Source: Bacteroides ihuae
GTDB lineage: Bacteria > Bacteroidota > Bacteroidia > Bacteroidales > Bacteroidaceae
Assembly: GCF_900104585.1 (NCBI RefSeq)
Contig: NZ_FNVX01000004.1
Span: 248,001-312,000 of the forward strand
Direction: 5' to 3'
Length of the DNA stretch: 64,000 nucleotides
Shown here: positions 54,521-62,300 of the stretch, one piece after another
Position numbering within the stretch: position 1 is the first letter of the stretch
How the letters are laid out: every line of letters starts with the position of its first letter
Translations under genes and position numbers: made by a program
Notes under the pieces: generated by a model
The model's database searches: none
Seen by the model: only the letters and a program-made list of their open reading frames with translations
Told to the model about the DNA's origin: nothing

Positions 54521-55048
54521 ATGCCAAGATCAGTAATGTTTTCGGTAGTGGAGCGTAAGAATCCTTCACTAAAAAATGCTCCGATTAAGTATTATGCGCA
54601 AGCACAAGCTAGTGGCGATGTGGACAGTGACGAGATGGCCACACGTATTGAGAAAAACTGTACGGTAACACGTGCGGACATGGCGGCAGTACTCACTGCC
54701 CTGGAAGATACGATAGTAGAAGGTCTTGAGAAAGGAGAGATCGTACGCTTAGGCAAACTGGGTAGTTTCCAGATCGGCCTGAATGGTAAGGGTGCCGACA
54801 CGGAGAAGGATTTCTCTACCACTCTCATCACCAAGGCGAAAATCAATTTCCGACCAGGCACGGCTCTGTCTAAGATTCTCACTGGATTGAGCTATACCAA
54901 GGTCAGCAAGTTGGCTGATAAATCGGCCGATTCGGAGCCTAGTAAGCCTAAAGATCCGACTCAGCCTAGTAAGCCTAAAGATCCGACTCAGCCTAGTAAG
55001 CCTAAAGATCCGACTCAGCCTAGTAAGCCTAAAGATCCGACAGCATAA
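54521..55048 (+). CDS. HU family DNA-binding protein with repeat tail
   Basis: 175 residues. Residues 1-125 are the Bacteroides HU-like fold: PIKYYAQAQASGDVDSDEMA, VTRADMAAVLTALEDTIVEG, GEIVRLGKLGSFQIGL and INFRPGTALSKIL. Residues about 140-175 are four copies of P-S-K-P-K-D-P-T-Q. It probably binds or bends DNA. It is the first member of the HU / small coiled-coil / amidase set typical of VirE modules. Confidence 0.88.
   Translation: MPRSVMFSVVERKNPSLKNAPIKYYAQAQASGDVDSDEMATRIEKNCTVTRADMAAVLTALEDTIVEGLEKGEIVRLGKLGSFQIGLNGKGADTEKDFSTTLITKAKINFRPGTALSKILTGLSYTKVSKLADKSADSEPSKPKDPTQPSKPKDPTQPSKPKDPTQPSKPKDPTA
54938..55045 (+). repeat. four 27-bp tandem repeats in the HU gene
   Basis: The unit CCTAGTAAGCCTAAAGATCC plus GACTCAG occurs at 54938, 54965, 54992 and 55019, almost without changes. 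It encodes nine residues per copy and stays in frame. Copy number can be expected to vary by slippage. Confidence 0.9.
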
Positions 55049-55055
55049 AAGGAAT

Positions 55056-55310
55056 TCATTCTTTCTTTTGCCTTAACGCAAAAGAAAGAAGCAAAGAAAA
55101 AGTCAAGGCTTCTTTTACTACGCTACTACGAAGGTACACGGAGCTACAAGCGATTAAACTCGCTTCGCTCAAACAGAATCGCTTGTTTAACGCTCCATGC
55201 ATCTTCTCCGTTTAACGCTTCGTAAAAGAGGCCGATCTTTCTTTTCTGCTCCACTTTGCTTCGCTCGTGGGAGTGCTTTGCTTCGCTCGCTTTTGTTTTG
55301 TACATTTCTC
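55056..55310 (-). repeat. dispersed repeat, copy A (inverted)
   Basis: The region starts with a hairpin (TCTTTCTTTTGC / GCAAAAGAAAGA), runs through AAAGTCAAGGCTTCTTTTAC and CTACAAGCGATTAAACTCGC, and ends with AAAGAGGCCGATCTTTC. It is the reverse complement of copies B and C with many changes. It fills most of the 350 bp between the HU gene and the next one; no gene is seen in it. The hairpin may end transcription of the HU gene. Confidence 0.75.
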
Positions 55311-55398
55311 GTGATTTTAGTTATTCTTAATTAGCTGTTTAGGCGGTGTGAAGTGTATTGTTATGTTTAAATTATTACAGTAAACAAAAATAAAGAAT

Positions 55399-55674
55399 AT
55401 GGTGAAAAAGGTTATCGAACAGATTATGGAATGCATCTTAGTGGTGCTTCCTTTTTTTAAGAAGAAGAATGCGAAAGAGGTTAAGGAGTTCAGTGATCTG
55501 ATCACGGGACAGTATGAGTTTTTGGTGGAACAGCTGGAGAAAATGCTCAAGGATTACTTCGAACTGAGTACTCGGGTGAAGGAGATGCATACGGAAATGT
55601 TTAGTCTGAAGGATGAATTGGCTAAGGCTTTGACACAACAATGTGGTGTGAAGGATTGTACTAGCAGGGTTTAA
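55399..55674 (+). CDS. small coiled-coil protein of the HU/amidase module
   Basis: 91 residues. A hydrophobic start (IEQIMECILVVLPFF) is followed by a basic patch (KKKNAKEVKEF) and a helical, heptad-like rest (LVEQLEKMLKDYFELSTRVK). A short membrane anchor with a coiled coil is possible. Two Cys lie near the end. Genes of this kind regularly stand between HU and amidase genes in Bacteroides; no function is known. Confidence 0.65.
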   Translation: MVKKVIEQIMECILVVLPFFKKKNAKEVKEFSDLITGQYEFLVEQLEKMLKDYFELSTRVKEMHTEMFSLKDELAKALTQQCGVKDCTSRV

Positions 55675-55689
55675 AGGGGCATAAAAAGA

Positions 55690-55930
55690 AGAGCACTCAA
55701 AGCGAGCAAAGCAAAGCGAAAACCTTCCCATCCCCACAAAAGTAAACAAAGACCGGCCTCTTGTGTGAAGCGTTAAACGGAGGCAATGCCCGAAGCGTTA
55801 AACGAGCGATTTTGTTTGAGCGAAGCGAGTTGAATCGCTTGTAGCTTCGAGCATTGACGGAGTAGCTTCACACGAGAAGCCTTGACTTTTTCTCTTTGGT
55901 TCGTTTCTCTTTTCCGTCAAGGAAAAAGAG
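55690..55930 (+). repeat. dispersed repeat, copy B
   Basis: The copy reads ACCGGCCTCTTGTGTGAAGC, CAATGCCCGAAGCGTTAAAC, GAGCGAAGCGAGTTGAATCG and AGCTTCACACGAGAAGCCTT, ending in a TTTTTCTCTTTGG tract. GGCCTCTTGTGTGAAGC and GCTTCACACGAGAAGCC are themselves near-inverted, so the whole can fold on itself. It fills the 297-bp spacer before the amidase gene. Confidence 0.8.
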
Positions 55931-55971
55931 AAAGAATAATACAAAACAATAGTATCTTAAAAAAAAGAATT

Positions 55972-56442
55972 ATGAGAAAAATAGATTTAATCGTTATCCA
56001 TTGTTCAGCAACAAGAGAAGACAGGGATTTCACCGAGCACAACCTCGATGTAGCCCATCGCAGACGAGGTTTCAATGGCATCGGCTACCACTTCTACATT
56101 CGTAAGAATGGAGATATAAAAACTACCAGACCCATAGAACGAGTCGGCGCACATGTCAAAGGCTACAATGCCCATAGCATCGGCATCTGTTATGAAGGCG
56201 GATTAGATGCAAAAGGAAAGCCCAAAGATACCCGTACCGAGTGGCAAAAACACTCCCTACAAGTACTCATCAAGACCCTCCAGATCGATTATCCCGGTTG
56301 CCGTATATGCGGGCATCGCGACCTCAGTCCCGACCTGAACGGCAACGGAGAGATAGAACCCGAAGAGTGGATCAAAGCCTGTCCCTGCTTCGAGGTAAAA
56401 TCCATGCTATCCAAAACTGCCAACACTCCATGTCATAAATAA
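55972..56442 (+). CDS. N-acetylmuramoyl-L-alanine amidase
   Basis: Start at ATG 55972; a longer frame to 55882 begins inside the repeat. 156 residues of the amidase_2/PGRP fold. The zinc ligands can be placed at IVIHCSATRED (His), GYHFYIRKNGD (His region) and CGHRDLSPDLNGNGEIEPEEW followed by KACPCF (His and Cys). No signal peptide, as in phage-type endolysins. The enzyme would cut the bond between N-acetylmuramic acid and L-alanine. It belongs to the VirE/HU module. Confidence 0.9.
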   Translation: MRKIDLIVIHCSATREDRDFTEHNLDVAHRRRGFNGIGYHFYIRKNGDIKTTRPIERVGAHVKGYNAHSIGICYEGGLDAKGKPKDTRTEWQKHSLQVLIKTLQIDYPGCRICGHRDLSPDLNGNGEIEPEEWIKACPCFEVKSMLSKTANTPCHK

Positions 56443-56454
56443 GACAGCCCGAGC

Positions 56455-56556
56455 GAAGCAATGTGGAATAAAAAAGAAGACCGGCCTCTTGTGTGAAGCC
56501 TTGACTTTTTCTCTTTGGTTCATTTCTCTTTTCCGTCAAGGAAGAAGAGAAAGAAT
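56455..56556 (+). repeat. dispersed repeat, partial copy
   Basis: GAAGACCGGCCTCTTGTGTG is joined directly to AAGCCTTGACTTTTTCTC; the middle of the repeat (as seen in copy B) is missing. The join is at the inverted GTGAAG/CTTCAC parts, so the deletion may have removed the inside of the fold-back. Confidence 0.75.
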
Positions 56557-56603
56557 AAGAAAGCTTTAATTCTCATTTTTTTTGCATTTTCAGTGCTATA
56601 TTC
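56557..56603 (+). repeat. 47-bp direct repeat, left copy, beside the Fic gene
   Basis: Positions 56557-56603 (from AAGAAAGCTTTAATTCTC to CAGTGCTATATTC) recur exactly at 58218-58264. The second half (TTCTCATTTTTTTTGCATTT) is repeated once more at 56601-56620 ahead of the gene. The pair encloses the Fic gene. Confidence 0.9.
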
Positions 56604-56691
56604 TCATTTTTTTTGCATTTTCACCAAAAGAGCAACTTATAATCACAGAAAATTTGCATTTTTGTAGGCAACAAAACCTATAATAGTATTT

Positions 56692-58209
56692 ATGCCTACA
56701 GAAATAGACTTTAGCAAAGAGATTATTTTTGGATCGTCCGATGCAGTAGTATCCAGACGCATCTCTCAATTAGAGAAGAATGAGAAATTGAAGAAAATCG
56801 CCCCACGCATTTATACCACCAATCTTCTTGACTCTCCAGCCTACATAGTAAAGCGCAATTTACTCGATATTCTTGCCTGGCGTTTTCCGGGTGCTGTCAT
56901 CAGCCATCGAAGTGCCAATGAATTGCGACCAACCGAAACGGGTGACCTTTTTATTACCTACACCTATAACCGCAAGATTATAGATTTACCGGGTGTTCGG
57001 CTTAACATCATACAAGGAAAACCAGCACTCGAGAACGATGTAAAATATGGAGATTTATCAATCTATAGCTCTTCTGAGAGCCGCTGGATGCTTGAAGTTA
57101 TGCAGATCAGTCGCAAAAAGGGAGGTGAGTCCAAATCATTTCCAATATCATTTATAGAGCAACGATTAGAGAATAAAATGAAAGCGGGAGGAGAAGATAA
57201 GATCAATCAATTCAGAGATGAAACAAAGATTGTCGCCGAACAATTGGGGCTAAATGATGAATTTACAAAACTGAATGCCATCCTATCAGCTCTGCTATCC
57301 ACACATACTTCCGATGTACTCACGCCCGATTCAGCTAAAGCATTGGCAGCGGGAGTTCCTTACGACACACAGAGAGCAGAGTTATTTACAACATTATATG
57401 ATGCATTAAAAGATTCTTCATTCAAAGTATACCCTGATCTAAATCAGACCGAAGAGTCTTTCCGCTTATTTTCTTTTTTTGAGAGCTATTTTTCCAATTA
57501 CATTGAAGGTACTAAATTTACAGTAGAACAAGCCAAACAAATAGTCGATACAGGCATTCCTATTCCTAAGAGGATCAATGACTCACATGATATATTAGGA
57601 ACGTTCAAAATACTCTCCAACAGGGCAGAAATGAACAAAGTTCTTGTAACAGAAGACGACTTTATTGATATCTTAAAGAAAAGACACGCAACTTTAATGG
57701 TGGGACGTGAAGATTGTACCCCAGGCACATTTAAGACAATACCAAACAGAGCCGGACAGACGGAATTTGTAGACCCCAAGCTAGTCGAAGGAACATTGCG
57801 TTTTGGCTTTCGTCTTTATAATGCATTAAGAGAGCCAATGGCAAAAGCGATTTTCATGATGTTCATCTGTAGTGAAGTCCACCCATTCCTTGATGGGAAC
57901 GGACGTATATCAAGAGTTATGATGAATGCAGAACTTGTCAGAGGCAAAGAGACAAGGATTATAGTTCCTACCGTTTTCAGGGAAGATTACATTTTGGCTT
58001 TAAGAAAATTGAGCAGACACAAAGACTCTTCCGTCTTTATACAAGTACTAGAGAAATTACAAAGATTTAGTTATAACCTGTTTGGAGAGAACTTTGAAGA
58101 GCTCAATGCATATTTAATACAATGCTCTGCTTTTGAAGAGCCTGAACGTGTGCGCTTAAAGATAATAGATCGAGTTTTCGAACAAGCTGCGAGAGACGAG
58201 CCAATGTGA
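56692..58209 (+). CDS. Fic protein with AbiEi-like N-terminal domain
   Basis: 505 residues. Residues about 1-110 look like the winged-helix plus AbiEi_4-type part: SSDAVVSRRISQLEKNEKLKKIAPRIYTT, then FPGAVISHRSANELRPTETG. Residues about 250-480 are a Fic domain with the motif HPFLDGNGR at 397-405 (catalytic His397). S268-NYIE-G273 fits the inhibitory [S/T]xxxE[G/N] helix placed before the Fic core, so activity is probably self-restrained by Glu272. Fic proteins mostly transfer AMP to target hydroxyls. The N-terminal part, known from AbiE antitoxins, may bind DNA and regulate the gene. The gene lies between perfect 47-bp direct repeats. Confidence 0.85.
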   Translation: MPTEIDFSKEIIFGSSDAVVSRRISQLEKNEKLKKIAPRIYTTNLLDSPAYIVKRNLLDILAWRFPGAVISHRSANELRPTETGDLFITYTYNRKIIDLPGVRLNIIQGKPALENDVKYGDLSIYSSSESRWMLEVMQISRKKGGESKSFPISFIEQRLENKMKAGGEDKINQFRDETKIVAEQLGLNDEFTKLNAILSALLSTHTSDVLTPDSAKALAAGVPYDTQRAELFTTLYDALKDSSFKVYPDLNQTEESFRLFSFFESYFSNYIEGTKFTVEQAKQIVDTGIPIPKRINDSHDILGTFKILSNRAEMNKVLVTEDDFIDILKKRHATLMVGREDCTPGTFKTIPNRAGQTEFVDPKLVEGTLRFGFRLYNALREPMAKAIFMMFICSEVHPFLDGNGRISRVMMNAELVRGKETRIIVPTVFREDYILALRKLSRHKDSSVFIQVLEKLQRFSYNLFGENFEELNAYLIQCSAFEEPERVRLKIIDRVFEQAARDEPM

Positions 58210-58217
58210 GAAAGAAC

Positions 58218-58264
58218 AAGAAAGCTTTAATTCTCATTTTTTTTGCATTTTCAGTGCTATATTC
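58218..58264 (+). repeat. 47-bp direct repeat, right copy, beside the Fic gene
   Basis: Identical to 56557-56603. It begins 8 bp after the Fic stop codon. Recombination between the two copies would remove the gene cleanly. Confidence 0.9.
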
Positions 58265-58304
58265 GCAGCTTTTTTGCACTTACGGTATTCTGAAGCCCTA
58301 CTAA

Positions 58305-58417
58305 ACACTAAAAATTAGCGAAGCAAAGTGAAAAACGATGCTGAAAGCGAGGAGTAAGAAGAATCACGAGCGAAGCAATGTGGAGTAAAAAAGAAGACCA
58401 GCCTCTTGTGTGAAGCG
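58305..58417 (+). repeat. dispersed repeat, degenerate partial copy
   Basis: Short pieces of the family are seen: GCGAAGCAAAGTGAAAAACG, GAAAGCGAGGAGTAAGAAGA, CACGAGCGAAGCAATGTGG and GACCAGCCTCTTGTGTGAAG. It abuts the end of the toxin gene, whose stop lies inside GAAGCGTTATC. Confidence 0.6.
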
Positions 58418-58708
58418 TTATCTTTTCATACTGTTCGGATTCATTCTTGAATCTTCAATTGATAAAATTAAGACAATAGTCCCCTCTATAGTATAGTATA
58501 AACTATTTAATGGTGTTACAGTACATCTCCTAACATTTGAAATATCAGTCAGAGCAAATGAATAAGGATTTTCCTCTATTATATTCAAACAGTGATTTAG
58601 TTCAGCAACAAAAGCATTATATACTGAGCTATTCCATTCTGAAAGCAAGTAATCTTTTAACTGTAATATTCTTTTTTGAGCGCGCGGGGTTATTTTTAAT
58701 TCATACAT
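58418..58708 (-). CDS. ParE/RelE family toxin
   Basis: Start at ATG 58708 (MYELKITPRAQKRILQL); 96 residues. ITPRAQKRILQLKDYLLSEW is the ParE opening, and S-L-Y-Y-T-I-E-G-T-I-V-L-I-L-S-I-E-D-S-R is the closing strand pair with D-S-R-M-N-P at the end, typical of ParE. The start overlaps the antitoxin stop in TAATG. It probably blocks gyrase or cleaves mRNA. Confidence 0.8.
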   Translation of the reverse strand: MYELKITPRAQKRILQLKDYLLSEWNSSVYNAFVAELNHCLNIIEENPYSFALTDISNVRRCTVTPLNSLYYTIEGTIVLILSIEDSRMNPNSMKR

Positions 58709-58905
58709 TAAATTATGCACTTTTTCATAAATTCCCTCATATCGCTACTTTTGCCATTCATATACTGCTCCATTCCTATAGTAACATCCTCTCGAACATA
58801 TTCAGGTACTTCCGCTATTTGATTGGCTTTAACATTATATTCCATAGCAGGTTCTTTAGATATGCTAGAATTGGGAGTCGTTATTTTATCTATTTTCTTT
58901 GCCAT
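58708..58905 (-). CDS. antitoxin of the ParE-type pair
   Basis: Start at ATG 58905 (MAKKIDKITTPNSSI); 65 residues. The C-terminal part, IAEVPEYVREDVTIGMEQYM, is helical and acidic, and would bind the toxin. No DNA-binding motif is clear. The order antitoxin then toxin and the TAATG overlap support the call. Confidence 0.65.
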   Translation of the reverse strand: MAKKIDKITTPNSSISKEPAMEYNVKANQIAEVPEYVREDVTIGMEQYMNGKSSDMREFMKKCII

Positions 58906-58984
58906 ATATTTAAGATTCAATATGTTACTACAAAAATAATCTTTTATTCTGTATGAGCCTAATTTATTTTAATAGATTACATTC

Positions 58985-59275
58985 GATGAATAGAACCGAT
59001 GCTGAAAGCGAAGAGTAAGAAGAATCACGAGCGAAGCAATGTGAAACCGATGCTGAAAGCGAGGAGTAAAAAAGAAGATCGGCCTCTTGTGTGAAGCGTT
59101 AAACGGAGACAATGCCCGAAGCGTTAAGCAAGCGATTCTGTTTGAGCGAAGCGAGTTCAATCGCTTGTAGCTTCGAGCATTGATGCAGTAGCTTCACACG
59201 AGAAGCCTTGACTTTTTCTCTTTGGTTCTTTCTCTTTTGCGCCAAGGCAAAAGAAGAAAGAACAATCTTTCACCC
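58985..59275 (+). repeat. dispersed repeat, copy C
   Basis: The fullest copy beside B: GAAAGCGAAGAGTAAGAAGA, then GATCGGCCTCTTGTGTGAAG, CAATGCCCGAAGCGTTAAGC, GAGCGAAGCGAGTTCAATCG, AGCTTCACACGAGAAGCCTT and a closing hairpin CTTTCTCTTTTGCGCCAAGG with GCAAAAGAAGAAAGAAC. It fills the 459 bp between the antitoxin and the two-component gene. Nothing else is seen there. Confidence 0.8.
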
Positions 59276-59364
59276 ATTCTTCACATCAGAGATAACCTCC
59301 AGTTTTTGAAGAGCCTTCAGATAAAATTTAAAGCTAACACAAGTTTTTAAAAGAATGAAATAAT

Positions 59365-62300
59365 TTATTCTCCTTGTTTGAATTTAGAAGGGGTACAATT
59401 GAACTGTGCTTTAAAGCATTTGCTAAAATAGTAAGGATCTTCAAATCCCACTCTGTACGAAACCTCAGATACTGTCCAGTTACCTTCGCGAAGCAACACC
59501 GCACTTTCATTAAGCCGCTTCAACTTAATCAGCTCATTAGGAGAAAAACCGGTAATTCCCTTTATCTTTTTAAAGAACAGGGTACGCTTCATACTTGAGA
59601 GTTCCACAAATTTATCAATCGTGAAGTGCTCATCTCGGTAGTTCTCTTCCAAAATCTCTTTTATGCGCTCCATAAATGCTTGGTCTCGATCGGTAATTGT
59701 CACCAGATTACCGTCAATCACCAACTCTTTAGAAAAACGCCTCTTCAGTTGTTCCCGTTGCTCAATGAGTTTCGTCACTCGTTTCACCAAGTACTTTAAA
59801 CTAAAAGGTTTGGTAATGTAAGCATCGGCACCACTCTCTATCCCTTCCAGTTGATGCTCAACCGACGAATGGGCGGTCAATAGCACAATTGGTATGTGGC
59901 AGGTGTGAAACTCATTTTTCAGTCGGCGCGTCACTTCAAAACCATCCATCACCGGCATCATTACATCACAGATAATCAAATCCGGGTTATTTTCAATCGC
60001 CATACGTAATCCGACTTCTCCATCTTCCGCCATATCCACTTGCATGTAACGGCCAAAAGCATCCTGCAAAAATTCCCTGATGTCGTCATTATCGTCAATG
60101 ATTAACAAACGATATCCAGCGGGAACTTTCTCGTCAAGTTCCTGATTCGAATCGACTGGTGCCAGAAGGGTAGGCGCATCTTTAACATCGGCACATTCTG
60201 ACGTTTCAACTCGTTCAATAGCTAGATTTGCAATGGCTAATGACTCCAAAAAGTTCTCGCCCTGATAAACGTCTTTTCGCATCGAGAATTCTACCGTAAA
60301 AACAGATCCTCCCCCGGGGTTGTCTTCATACATTACCTTTCCCTTATGCACCTCCACAAATTCCTTAACAAGAGACAGTCCGATACCAGTTCCAGATGAA
60401 GAAAAATTGATTTGTGTAAAGCGGCTGAAGAGCAAATTTTGTTTTTCTTTTGGAATTCCCACTCCGTTGTCTTTCACTGAAATCACACACGCTTCTTCTT
60501 TCTCGTTCCGTCTCAGCAACAACTCAATCCGCCCTCCTCTTGAGGTAAATTTAAACGCATTCGACAGTAGGTTATATAGAATCTTATCCACCTTTTTCCG
60601 GTCAAGGAACAGGCGCAACGAATCCACCTCTGTTGTAAACAGATAATTCATCTTCTTTTGTTCTGCCACTTCCTGAAAACCGGTATAGATATCACGAGCA
60701 AATTCAACCACATCTATTTCTTCCAGGTCGAGCTGGCACACATCATTCTGCAGCTTTCTGAATTCCAGCAACTGGTCAATCAGCTGTGTCAAGTTTAACG
60801 AGTTGCGATTCAGAATGCGCAACTGCTTTGCCATGGCAGCCGGCACGCTATAACCGTTCAGGTTCTCCACAGCACCTCGTATCAAAGTGAGCGGCGTACG
60901 AAACTCATGTGATATGTTCGTAAAAAACCTCAATTTGTGATTGGTCAGTTGTTTTTCCACTTCCACGGCATTATTCAGCCGGTTAAATTTCATCACCAGA
61001 CGCAAAGCCAAGTACAGCAAGCCTCCTGCACAAATAAAATAAACCCAATAAGCCAGCCCCGATTTCCAGAAAGGTGGAGCAATGACAATCTCCAAAGATG
61101 ATTCCGTTACATTCCACACACCATCGGCATTGGTTCCTTTGACACGAAACACATATGTGCCCGGCAGCAGATTCTTGTACGCCACAGAATTCTCATGTGT
61201 CGGCGCACTCCATTTGCGATCGTAGTTTTCTAATATATAGGTGTACATGTTATTGCCCGGCTTCCGAAGAGATAACGTAGCAAAATCAATGGACAGCGTG
61301 TTTTGTTTGTGCGTCAGTTTCACTCGGTCGGTATAAGTGATGGAAGGTTTGTCGGCACCCGGCTTCATGTCATTCCAATCCACTCCGTCAATCAGCAACC
61401 GGGTTATCAACACTGGAGGAACCTGTTTGTCGGGTACAAACTTATCGGGATTGAAAACCAGCAGTCCATCCAGGCTCCCCCACAACATTGTGCCGTTGGC
61501 ACACTGGTAATAAGCTCCCTCGTTAAAAATATTTCCGTACGACTTCTGAGCAAACATATAGCTCACCACAGTCTCCTCTTTCTTATTAAAACGTGACAGC
61601 CCATTTTCGCTACTGATCCACAAATCATTACCGTGTTCCAGAATACCTAGTACGTAGTTATCCACCATACCATCGGCCACGGTAAAGGATTTAAAGCTAA
61701 CCCTGCCGGTACCGCCCTGCCTCACCACTTTGTTCAGTCCGCCACCCGCTGTTCCTATCCACAAAGTCCCCTCATGATCCTCATAAATCGTTTTGATGTC
61801 GTTGCTGCTCAACGATTGCGGCTGGTTAGTAATTCTCCGGTAACACACGTAAGCATCCGTATCCTTCATCAATTGTTCCGGATCGAAGCAAATCAACCCA
61901 TCGCTGCTGCCTGCCCAAATCATCCCTTTGCGATCCTGATGCAAGTAACGAATCAGACTCTTGTCTCCCTGCATCTGAATAAATCGTCTGAAATGAATTC
62001 TCTGCCCCTCTTCCTCAACCAAGTTCAATCCACCCCCGAAAGAACCTATCCAAAGCCTGTTTTCCTTATCTTTCAGAATATGAAAAACCACATCGTTGCT
62101 CAGGGAAGTGGCTTCTTTCTCCTGATGTCTCAGGTGAGCCAGTTCTTTACCGGTTTTCACATCATACACATACACACCATTACCCTTTGTACCCACCCAC
62201 ATCCGTTGTTGGGCATCTTCTACCAGCGTGTAGGGATTTAACCCTTCTCCAATGCATCGGGCACGAGTGAGTGCCGTATCATACACATACAAACTACCGT

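Noticed and set aside
54938..55045. Tandem repeats as a possible CRISPR array
   Set aside because: The units are adjacent without spacers and encode an in-frame protein tail.
55882..55971. Longer start of the amidase
   Set aside because: The added 30 residues are translated dispersed repeat; the conserved domain begins right at ATG 55972.
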